From Pagrus major (taxonomy: Eukaryota > Chordata > Actinopteri > Spariformes > Sparidae): DNA of 64,000 nt. Location: NCBI RefSeq assembly GCF_040436345.1, contig NC_133223.1, positions 4,651,847 through 4,715,846 on the forward strand. Reading direction: 5' to 3'. Below, piece after piece: positions 36,521 to 46,323 of the stretch; position 1 is the stretch's first letter; every line of letters starts with the position of its first letter. The notes beneath the pieces are model-generated. The model saw nothing but the letters and a program-made list of their open reading frames with translations. It had not been told where the DNA came from and searched no databases. A program made the translations under genes and the position numbers.

Positions 36521-37561
36521 ACATAAAGGAGGAGAGGAGAGAGAGCGAGAAAAAGAGGAGAGGAGTACCCATCCCATGCTGAGAAATAAACCATAATAAC
36601 ACTTAGGACAATTTGTCAAGATTGCCCAGACCTACATTAACAAATGAGTAATAAATGACTCTGTTTATACTGTACCGGCTTGGTGATGTCAAAAACAACG
36701 ATGGCAGCCTGAGCACCACGGTAGTACATGGGAGCCAGGCTATGGTATCGCTCTTGCCCTGCAGTGTCCCAGATCTCAAACTTCACTGTGGTATCATCTA
36801 GACACACTGACTGAGCCAGGAATGCAGCTGGACATGAAGAGGATAATGATGTTGTTAAAACATACCATCATGCACCTTTTTGCTACCCCTTTGTCAGGGT
36901 TCAAATTATGTGGGAGCCTGTGGGAGCTGAGCTTCTATAAAGACGGGTCTGAGCTCCCATGAAAACTAGGTAAGTCATTCTTCTGTGCGGGTTGCTCATA
37001 CATTACCTTCTACATCCAACTACGTTATTATTTTAATCCCAAATAATGCATTTTTCGAGTTAATAAGCATGTTTTATGTTAATGATACAAATAGGATAAA
37101 AGAAACATTGTGACAATATTGTAGGTAGTTCAATGAGATGTTTGATAAATAATCATCAGTAATGTGGATATAATGACTAAGTGGGTAAAGGCAAGTGTTA
37201 CAACAAGTAGAACAGTCTGGTAAGTTCTAAAAATGACACTTTACTGTAATGCATCCTTTAAAACCAAGAAAAAGACAACACTTATGTCATATCACTATAT
37301 AATCTAAGATGATATAAAGTCTCATATCATGATAACCATATAATATTGACATATTGCCCTGCACTAACACACAGTCTACATGTCCCAGTCCTCACCTCCT
37401 ATGGTTGTCTCCTGGAACTCGTCAAACTGTCCCTTGACGAAGCGCAGCACCAGGCTGGACTTGCCCACAGCCATGTCGCCCAGCAGCACCAACTTGAACT
37501 GGCAGATCTTGGTCTGTGGTAGTGTGCCGTTGGAGCGGCCTCCACTCCCTCTGGAGCTCAT
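32660..37561 (-). CDS. RAB5-family small GTPase (RAB5B-like paralogue)
   Basis: Five coding exons, right to left: 37396-37561, 36676-36827, 35444-35566, 34757-34850, 32660-32775; 216 residues (human RAB5B 215). RAB5 proteins control early endosome fusion and sorting. The G motifs are present: P-loop GDMAVGKS (28-35), WDTAGQE with the catalytic Gln80, GNKAD (133-137) and ETSAK (162-166). The C-terminus is ACCGGN, two prenylatable Cys followed by three residues. VEYEEAQ and [11 protein letters not shown] are nearer RAB5B than RAB5A or RAB5C. It is odd in having GDMAVGKS where vertebrate RAB5A/B/C have GESAVGKS, and [12 protein letters not shown] rather than GQFHE(F/Y)QESTIG. The ATG used is the first in frame; the frame stays open upstream to about 37654 without another ATG. 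It is divergent from lcmt2. The exact paralogue name is uncertain. Confidence 0.93.
33785..34078 (-). repeat. Dispersed repeat in rab5-like intron 4
   Basis: On the minus strand it contains GTTTGTTTGTTGG..., GCAGGATTACAGAAAA and CATTTCCACAAAACTTGG, phrases typical of a widespread vertebrate interspersed repeat. The open frames across it are a by-product. Confidence 0.5.
35680..36130. repeat. Cluster of dispersed-repeat fragments in rab5-like intron 3
   Basis: Fragments start at 35682 (AGAGCTGGACAATATT-type) and 35793 (TAGGGATGCATGAAAT, then CGACACCAATTACCGATACT). Both are recognised as pieces of common fish repeats. The edges are not resolvable by eye. Confidence 0.35.
36480..36523. repeat. 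Poly(C)27 followed by (CA)n
   Basis: An uninterrupted run of 27 C passes into CA units and then a purine-rich GGAGAGG tract. In the rab5-like transcript this is a poly(G) run inside intron 2. Confidence 0.95.
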
Positions 37562-37764
37562 ACCGGCCGTGTAGGAGACGGCAGGGGGGCTGGGCCTCCT
37601 CCCTGAAGCAGAGCTCTTGCACTGCCTTCCAAACGGAATGTAGTCAAGTCTCACTGTTGGTGTCTTGACCTCTCTTCACTCCTTGTTTTGTCTGAATGAA
37701 GAAGTGAGAGGTTTTTTTTTTTTTGGTGCAAGATTACATCATGGCTTACCTCATATACATCCTT

Positions 37765-37944
37765 CTTTCTCAAGGCAACAAAAGCTTTTTCCAGCGCATC
37801 CATTAAATCTAAAGATCATATGTTTTATGAAGAGGGATGGAGATCTGACATGAATTCAAGGAATAGGAAGACAAGTTTTCACTGCAACTGCATTACTTTA
37901 CATTTACCAGCCCTGAATGTCTGCTGTGCTCACAGCTTACCCTG

Positions 37945-37980
<36 letters not shown>

Positions 37981-38135
37981 TTCTTTTCTGTCTCAAGGCA
38001 ACAGCAACCCCTTCCTGTACACCCAGACTCTGAAAAATAGGGTTTTATGAGGAAGGGTGGATATTTCCTTGGCATGAAACCAAGGAATAGCGAGTTTGCC
38101 ATGCTTTACATTTCCCAGCCCTGCATGTCTGCTCC
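37765..38135. repeat. Diverged tandem duplication, unit ~225 bp
   Basis: Shared blocks occur in the same order about 220 bases apart: CTCAAGGCAACA (37773, 37994), TTTTATGAAGAGGG-like (37819, 38043), CAAGGAATAG (37857, 38081) and TTTACATTTACCAGCCCTG-like (37899, 38105). The (CA)n tract sits between the copies. Confidence 0.7.
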
Positions 38136-39203
38136 ATGTTCACTGAACCAGAGCCATGTCTGAAAATATTGCCCGTCGTCAGCTGTGTCCCAGTATCCTG
38201 CAGTGAAACTTGAGCTAACAGGGATGCTGCGCCTCAAATTGCTGTCTCCCACCTCATAGACAACAATAGTCAACATCCATCACTGCAGCAAATGATTCAT
38301 TTGAACATTGCTGAAACGTCAACGTCATATAGTGAAGAGTGTGGACGGAGAGAAGCTGGCATGCCTACACTCTGTCACTACTGGCGTTAGGGTTACTCCC
38401 ACAATAAATGTTATCAGGTCAGCAGCCCTTATCTTGCGTTATGTGCTAACGTTAACGGGACACCGCTCCGACCACTCAGGTCGGACGAGACAAAACTGAA
38501 TCAAAGCTTTATATTTCGACGCCTAATTAAACATACCAATACTACAGGTCCATGTGAACAAGACATGACTACTGAGAGGGACATGGAAATAATATTACCG
38601 TTTATCTGTCGTTTCAGCAGCGCAGGTATCGCAGGCTTAACTGTTGACAATTTGGCTATCAGCTGGTTAAAGAAAATGTTAACACTTCCTGTAAATTGGC
38701 GCAGGCGCACTAAGTGCCGCATTGTCAAACCGCATTCCCCAACGGTCCACTCAGTGACTGTTCACATTTTGACATTGTTCAGCTCCACTTCGTTTTACTA
38801 ATGTTCACAATGTGTATCATCTTGTTTTGGCAGCCGAAGACAAAATATAATAGAATTTGTATTTACAATAACGAGTATGCATGGTGAATAATGATTTTAT
38901 CAAGAACAAGCTGAGCATATTAACACCGCGATTGAATATCTTTGGCTCATGAACATGTAGAAGCAACCAGAAAGAGCTTTTTAGAGAACTAACACTGACC
39001 AAGAGCTTTGTTATCGTAGACTGTATGCTATATGTTTATTATTGTAGCCTCCAGGCCGCACGGGGGCGCAAGAACGCAGATATGAAGGTACCCGGAAGTC
39101 TTTACCACGTCAAAGATGTTGACTTATTTTCATCAGTGAACTAACTACCGGCAATACTGAAAATCTGTTAACACGTATTTATTACAGTGTGCAGTGTGTG
39201 ATG

Positions 39204-39234
39204 GAGTGTACCTGCGGAGTGTACCTGCGGAGTG
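39204..39234. repeat. 13-bp tandem repeat upstream of the lcmt2 ATG
   Basis: GAGTGTACCTGCG occurs twice in tandem, followed by a partial third unit (GAGTG), ending 22 bases before the start codon. Confidence 0.95.
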
Positions 39235-39255
39235 CTGTGACAGCTGGCTGACATT

Positions 39256-42200
39256 ATGCCAACCACAAACAGAAAGAAGCAGAAGCAGGGGAGGGACACC
39301 GCAGTAAGTCCTCATTTACTGCAACTTATCAGCAAAACCTGTTATGTCAAGTGTGTTAAATCAGTGATGGAAGGAAATTAAGTATTGTACTTTAGTACTT
39401 GAGTTTTTCCATTGCATACCACTGTATACTTGTTTATTTCAATACAATTCCAATGTGAGTACTGTATTTTTACAATTATTTAACAGCCTAAATTACTGTA
39501 AAAAATGAATATTCTACATGTTAAACATTTGGACCTCATGACCTATGAGGAATTGTTATAGATTAAATTAACAGTTAATAAATGCTTGAAAAATAAGCTT
39601 CATACTACAATAGCTCAATGCTATGTACACATTACTGTAGTACAATAATGTAATGTATGATAGTGTAACACTCAAAGGGGGCATGTTTCTGCATTGACTG
39701 CTTCTACATATGATAGTTTGATAAAAATGACCAAAAATGTCATTACATCATTTCCAAAAATGTCTTACATTTTCAATGGAGGTCAGTTATTTTAACAGTT
39801 GTCATAGTCAGTACATCAAAATGGTCACAGGCTTATTTATTTACATGTGTGATGGCTCTGTTTCATGTATGTATGTATGTATGTATGTATGTATGTATGT
39901 ATGTATGTATTTATTTATTTTGCTTGTTTGTTTGTTTGTTTGTTTTCAGTGCTTTACTGTTGCTCAATGGTTTGTTTCTCCAGGTACAGGGAACCAACGA
40001 CAGCAGTGTGGTAAGCAAAGTGTCTGCTGCAGCGCAGGGGTACTTTGAGGATGTCTTCCTCCAACACTTTGTGTGCAAAGTGGCCAGGAGAGCTCCACTC
40101 ATCAACAGGTCAGGTCAGCAGGGATCTTGAGACTCGGTGATCAAGGTCACAATCACTTTATTTAACACACTAAATACATGTATATGTTCTGGTCTGTTTG
40201 TTTGTTCTTTTCTGATAATGGTGTCTTGTAAGCCCATCTGGGTTGGGCATATTATTTGTAGATGACATAATAATAAATCAGTCAGATCAAATCATACATG
40301 TACAAGAGTTGGACTTGTTTGAAAGGTGTGGTGTAATATGTTCTGCAAGGTAATAAAAACAGTGTTAACTAATAATAACAACAGACTAAAGGGAAATGAT
40401 ACAAAAGCAATGATAGTTTTTTATTATGGATTCATCTACAATTTGTTTTTCTCATTTTCTTGATTAATTGTTTCTTCAATAGAAAACAGAAAACAGTGAA
40501 GCATGTCTATCATAGTTTCAATAGCTGGTTCGATAGCTCAATATTATGTCCATATGTCATATGGAACAGGGTATATAGTGTATAATAATAGGAATAATAT
40601 TGTGTTGTTTTTGCATGTTTTAGGGGCTACTATGTGCGCTGGAGGGCTGTGGACCACTGTGTGCGGAGATTCCTTCACATTACTGAAAACTGCCCCAAGA
40701 GACAGGTGAGTTAACAGTATATTGCCCAACACTATTTTGTAAAGAACGTTTGGATTCTAAAGGGTTGTGTATTTTATATACAGTCATTTGTCTTTTTTTT
40801 CTCCCTCTGTCTTTTTTCTAACTGTCTCTGTCATCTTTCCTCTTCTTGTAGATTTTGTCATTGGGCGCAGGGTTCGACTCTCTGTATTTTCGCCTACAGG
40901 CAGATGAGGCACTTGACAGGGCTGTTGTGTTTGAAGTAGATTTTCCTGATGTCATGCGGCGCAAGGCTACTCTGATCAATTCAAACATTACACTGAGGGG
41001 GATGTTAGACACCTGTTTACCTTCTCTTACAGGTTTGTACTTTCCTTCACACACTACATTCTTGTGTGCACTCAGATTCAAAGAGATTTTCTTTTCAGAA
41101 GGATAGAAATATGCACATGTCATAACTGGATATCATAAGCATATGCCTACCTATTTGTCTTTAGGACCTGTATATGTGTCTAGTGGTCAGTACCGTCTGC
41201 TGGGGGTGGATGTTAGAGAGCAGTCCCAGGTGGAAGAGGCTCTGGGTGGGGCTGGGCTCAACTGGGCCGCCCCTACACTAATTCTGTCTGAAGTGGTGCT
41301 AACCTACATGGAAACACGATGGTAAGGTTTGTTTGATCTATCTAGGGGACCATATCACCCCTTTTGTGCATTCGTATTATATAAGCTAGGACTTTAAAAC
41401 CATGTTCTTTATTTTGATTTTAGGTTGATACAATAATTACACAGTATCTAGCAAAGTAATCAGGATTATGATCTTAGCTAGAATCGTACAGTTCTAATGT
41501 GAATGTTTGTTTGTAGTGGTTGTATATCTAGGTGCTGCATCATAGGCAACTGGACTTGTTTCAGTTTCTTGAAGATGTTTCACCTCTCAAGAGGTTTCCT
41601 CAGTAATCAGGATGATACAAGTCCAGTTGCCTCAATGCAGCACTTAGATTTACCATGACCTGGATGACTGAGAACCTTCATCAACACGTAGTGGTTGTAT
41701 GTTGCATGTCTTCCAGGTCTGATGCTGTCATTAGCTGGGCGGCAAAGGTCTTGCCGCAGTCACTCTTTGTTATATATGAGCAGATACATCCACATGATCC
41801 CTTTGGCCGGATCATGCAAGATCATTTCCTGAAACTAAACTCAACTCTACACGCCCTCCGACAGTACCCAGACACTGCTGCACAGAGACACAGGTTCCTG
41901 GACAAGGCCAGTATTCACACAATATATACTGCAGACAATAAGTTTTAATAAAGTGGTATGTGTAACAGAGATGTTTATTTCTTATTCCCTGATGATTCAG
42001 GACACTCAGAGATGTATGATAAAATATGATTGCTCTGTTTTTTTGTGTGTGGTACACAGAAATGTTTGATCAGATATAGTGTCTCAATAAATATGTGTTA
42101 TTGTGTTCAGGGCTGGGAGCAGTGTGTGTGTCTGGATATGAATGTCCTCTACCTTGGGCTGGTCCCTGAGGAAGAGAGATGCAGAGCGGAGAGTCTGGAG

Positions 42201-45200
42201 CCTTTTGATGAGTATGAGGTTAGCTGTTGAAACGTGTCTCCATCTTCTTATTTTGTGGAGTTCTGGTTGTCTCTCTGTCGTACACTTTATGAATCCTACT
42301 TCCTCGCAATAATATTGAACAGAATTATCAATACCTGTATGCGCTCAGGAGTGGCACCAGAAATGTTCCCACTACTTCATCCTCACTGCATCTCGAGGCT
42401 CTTTGACGGCACAGGCTTTACTCCCGCATGCTCCAGGTAGCTATCACTTTATTTCCCTCTCACAGAAATCCACTGTCCCAACTTCAAACTTACAAAACCT
42501 TTGAAATATATTTGACATACATGTCTGTATGTTTTTCAATGGCAACGGTTGCAACATTTATGTGATTGTGTGTGTTTGTTTGCCTCAGTATCTCCATTGC
42601 CATCCATTTGCCCATCATGGAGCCCCATAGCCCTGAGTGTGCAGATCATACCAGTTAGTATGGAAGGGCTGGGGATGGCCACCTCCTTGCTGAGCCCTAG
42701 GCAGGTCCTGCTAACAGGAGGCTCTAGCAGAGGAGGCAGGGGGGCAGTGCCTAGGATCCTCCTCAGGGATCAGGAAGGTTGGAGATCTGTCAATGTGGAA
42801 CCATCAGTAGATTTGGGTGAGAGGGCTTTCTGCCTCTGATGTTCTTTTCCTGTCAGTAGTCCTTTTTTATCTTAAATTTTCTGATTAATCCATTAATTTC
42901 AGGTTGAATTTTTCATTCATGCAGGAAGCTGAGTGCCAGTTCATTTCTTTCGCAATCCTAATATAGTATAACCTTTACTAATATTATTTTCGTTATTATC
43001 ATAATTGTACAAGTGAGACCAATCTAGCTTCCAGTGTGAACAGTTAGTTGTTGTGTTGCCTTCTTCCAGGTGTTCGACTCTACCACACAGTTATCTCTCT
43101 GCCTGGAGGAGGTCTTGTGGTGTACGGCGGTCGCTCCTCTCCACTCAATCCAATCAGAGGCCTTTTCAGACTAACCCTGGACCCCAGTGATCCATCTGGT
43201 CCTCGTGACTCAGAAGACCAAGACACAGTGAAACTTTGTGTAGAGGAGATCGTCTGTACAGGTGATCCACCACCGGCAAGATGGAGGCACACTGCTACTG
43301 TTGTCAGTCACAAAGGTGAGATTAAACAGGAAGTCGTAGTTGATTCTCTCTCTCTGTCTATCTCTCATTTTCTTAAAAATGTCATTATTTATACTATACA
43401 ATAAAGCCTTTTCATTTTTCCTGCAGGCAAAGACTTTCTATTCGTGTTTGGTGGAAAGAACCAAGCAGAGGCAGTTCTGGGTGACGGCTACTTCCTGTGT
43501 ATGGACCAGCAGCACTGGACTGAGGTTTGCTTAGTCCCTATCTATGTGTTATCTTTAAAAATAGGTGTTAAATTGCACACACACTTGTAGTATTTATATA
43601 TTGTTGTCTTTCTTTACTTTAAATTACACTGGACCTCATGCAACAACCATTCATACCAACTTATTCTTTAAGTTCCTCCTTAAAGAATAAGTTCACCCAA
43701 AATGAAAATTCAGTCATTATCTCCTCCCCCACATACTGATGGAAAGTTGAGTGAAGTTTCATAGTCCACAAAACATTTCTGGAGCTTCACAGCAAAACAG
43801 TGTTGCGGCATTCTCCTAAACAATTGAAGAAGCTGGGGACTAGTTTGAAAATGTAAGAAAACAACCCAAAGCATGATATACTGTGGGTGTATATATTGTC
43901 AAACTTATGGGTTCTCTGCATTGCGTTCTATGATTTTCTACTGACTTCATACAACTGCAGCCCACTGTGCTGTGTGCTGTTAATTCATCCGTAAATATTA
44001 GCGGTTGGCGTGATTTGAAAGCCATACTCCACCATGGAGTCATGTGGAGGCATCACTGTGATAGGATCGACCTGGGGCCTGCTGACCACCTGCCTCTCAA
44101 CAGAATGTACATGAATGCATAAAATAACAAATAAAAGTAGCACCATTAGTAGTGCCACTGTATCCATGTGAGACGGAGTAAAAGTAACAATTTTTCTCAA
44201 AAGATCTACTCAAGTAAAAGTAAACTGCATTAAAACTACCCCAAAAAGTATAATTTACCCCAAAAAGTTACTCAAGTGCATGTATTGGAGTTAATGTAAC
44301 TTGTTACTAACGCCCTCTGTCAAGCTTGTGCACCCACTTCACAGGATTTGGGCTTAAAAACAGTGTAAATCTTTTCAAAAAACTTTTTTTAAAAGAAGTC
44401 CCCACCTACTTCCATTGTTTAATGAGAATGACAATCTGTTTTGCTGTGAAGCTCCAGAAATGTTTTGTGGACTACGAAACTTCAGCTGACTTCCCATCTA
44501 CATGAGGGTGATTAGATAACGACTAAGTTTTCATTTTTGGGTGAACTTGTCCTTTAAATGACACGTACGAGTGATTGTAGACAAATTGAGTAAATGCAGC
44601 AACAGTTTTCTCATACTTTGAGTTTTCTCTTCAGCACAAACTACCTGTCGTATGACTCGTGTCTAATAAAGTCTGCCTCCCATTACCCTGTCTAATATCT
44701 TAATGACTGACAACATCCCCCCTTAACCACCTCTCTTATTAGTCATGGATGCCTCGTTTGTATAAGACATTTAGACAAACAAGGCATCCATTTATGTCAG
44801 ACAGTTTCAGATCGTCTGTTACAGCTATTGACTCTGTTAGACTTGTTATCATTTGTCCTGCTGTTTCTTACAGCAGGACTTAAAGCTCCACAGTGTGAAA
44901 GTCTATGTTTTCATCTTTGCTAGCATTTCCGTCAATTACATTAATATGGTATTTTTAAGGGCCTAGTGAGGAGATCTCACAAACACACACCTCAAATAAA
45001 CAGGTAGCATTTTTCAGGCAGAGAGAAAGTTATCATAAAAAGTCATTTACAACAAATCTGTCCAGTTAAGAGAGTTTGTAAATCTGACTTGTATGAGCTA
45101 ACTTGACAGAAGAAAGTGTTTGTGTGTTATTACTTACAGATGCCAGTAGAGGGTGCAACTCCGGAGGCCCGCCATTCCCACTCAGCATGCTCATATCAGG

Positions 45201-45967
45201 GAGGTGTGGTGGTGTTTGGAGGACTAGACAGAAGAGAAGTGCCACTTGGGGACACAGTGGTATTAAAGCCAAATGAAAGAGGCTTCTCCTGGGAAAGAAT
45301 AGAGTTGCAGCCGTCTCCTGTTCCCAGGTTTGTTTTTGAAAGCCACAGACAAAGCTTTCACATCATTCAGTTAATCAAAATAAAACTCATGAGATCATGT
45401 CCTCAAGTTTCTACTAGAGAAAACCAGCTGCTAAAGGGCAGTATGACCTGAAATGATTTGCTTTGCTTTAGGTACTCTCATTCTGCCCATATGATTGGTG
45501 ACAAGCTGGTTGTGGTTGGTGGAGTTTGGCTGCATTCAGATGGTGTACCAGGTGGTGCCATTATCAACCTCACCACACACAGCAGTGTGGAGTTCAGTCT
45601 GGACACGGTAATTTTACATGAAATATAATGCCACATACTGTGCTGATGCCTCTGCCTCAGGTTGATACTGCCTGGGTTTGTTGCCTGAAAGGCAGCATCA
45701 AGTGCTTCATATAAAGTCATTTGTCATTCATATTCACTGTTCATGTACATCTATTAGACAAGATACTGAATAATGAATCCCTGTGTGTCCTGCCATCTCT
45801 AGACCCCAGTGCCCTGGCCTCTGATGCTCCACTCATTCTGCTCTGAGCTCATGGACCCAGAGGAACCAGAGCTGCTCCTGATAGGTGGAGGAGGAAACTG
45901 TTTCTCCTTTGGCACTCACTTGAACCTTCAGCCTGTCACTGTGGACCTCAGACCTGTGCTGGAATGA
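39256..45967 (+). CDS. lcmt2: LCMT2/TYW4, tRNA wybutosine-synthesizing methyltransferase
   Basis: Complete in 14 coding exons: 39256-39303, 39984-40108, 40624-40705, 40852-41032, 41165-41321, 41717-41906, 42111-42218, 42349-42436, 42589-42816, 43070-43315, 43427-43524, 45140-45327, 45472-45607, 45803-45967; 679 residues (human 686). The family carries out the late methylation/methoxycarbonylation steps of wybutosine formation at position 37 of tRNA-Phe. The N-terminal half is a leucine-carboxyl-methyltransferase fold with the SAM-binding stretch [15 protein letters not shown] (residues 86-100), then FEVDFPDV and [10 protein letters not shown]. The C-terminal half is a kelch propeller ([46 protein letters not shown]). 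Intron 6 appears to use a GC donor (AAG then GCCAGT). The human gene is essentially intronless, unlike this one. Confidence 0.96.
39861..39945. repeat. (TATG)n and (TTTG)n microsatellites
   Basis: About 12 TATG/GTAT units followed by TTTA and TTTG units, 40 bases before lcmt2 exon 2. Confidence 0.95.
41526..41650. mobile_element. 125-bp foldback element
   Basis: Arms of about 34 bases: ATCTAGGTGCTGCATCATAG... at the left is mirrored by ...CAATGCAGCACTTAGAT at the right, both continuing into GGCAACTGGACTTGT. The loop contains CTTGAAGATGTTTCACCTCT, a phrase common in fish dispersed repeats. It lies in lcmt2 intron 5. Confidence 0.7.
43680..44557. mobile_element. TTAA-ended MITE, family A copy 3, with internal insertion
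   Basis: The ends TTAAAGAATAAGTTCACCCA and GGGTGAACTTGTCCTTTAA match copies 1 and 2. The inner arms around 43740-43860 and 44395-44500 are inverted partners (TTTCATAGTCCACAAAACAT against GTTTTGTGGACTACGAAACT). About 44150-44330 looks foreign, with AGTAAAAGTAA and ACTCAAGTAAAAG units of a hAT-like repeat. It lies in lcmt2 intron 11. Confidence 0.7.
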
Positions 45968-46173
45968 AGTAGCCTAAAGTGAAAGAAACTGTTAAGAGGC
46001 TCAAATCAAAGACTCAAACTGAGGAGGTTCTGTAATCCAAACTCTAACCATCAGACGTCTCAGTCAGGATGAAATGGTTAAACTTGGACTATCATTATCA
46101 GTGTCATTGTTTTTTATCCTTGAAGTGTGGATGTTTACTGTAAGTATGGATGAGCACAGCAGGTTCAAACAAC

Positions 46174-46179
46174 ATTAAA
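46174..46179 (+). terminator. lcmt2: Poly(A) signal ATTAAA for lcmt2
   Basis: ATTAAA about 207 bases after the lcmt2 stop, in the right place for a short 3'UTR. Confidence 0.5.
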
Positions 46180-46235
46180 CAACTCATGTATGGAAAACCC
46201 AAAGACATGTTGTCAGTTTGCTTACTGGGCAGGCT

Positions 46236-46241
46236 TTTATT
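46236..46241 (-). terminator. crygs: Poly(A) signal for crygs
   Basis: Reverse-strand AATAAA about 85 bases below the crygs stop codon. It faces the lcmt2 signal 60 bases away, so the two transcripts end almost back to back. Confidence 0.65.
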
Positions 46242-46323
46242 TGTGAGACCTCAGTTCAAAATCACAAAATAGTCAAATTGACATAGCAGGTCTTTTTCTT
46301 TAACATTTTGGATGGAGGTTAAA

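Larger units (their letters stand above)
37562..39255. promoter_or_regulatory. Bidirectional rab5-like/lcmt2 promoter interval
   Basis: The two start codons are 1.7 kb apart and divergent, with no TATA box. GCGCAGGCGCA at 38699-38709 resembles an NRF1 site. The interval holds a diverged tandem duplication (37765-38135), a (CA)n run at 37950-37978 and a 13-bp tandem repeat just before the lcmt2 ATG. A non-coding first exon for the rab5-like gene probably lies here, but I cannot place it. Confidence 0.5.

Noticed and set aside
40863-40880. GGTTCGACTC, a tRNA B-box-like sequence
   Set aside because: It lies inside lcmt2 exon 4 and encodes GFDSL of the SAM-binding motif; no matching A-box or cloverleaf surrounds it.
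44747-44790. 16-bp inverted repeat TGGATGCCTCGTTTGT/ACAAACAAGGCATCCA considered as a microRNA precursor
   Set aside because: The stem is too short for a precursor hairpin and it sits in repeat-rich lcmt2 intron 11.
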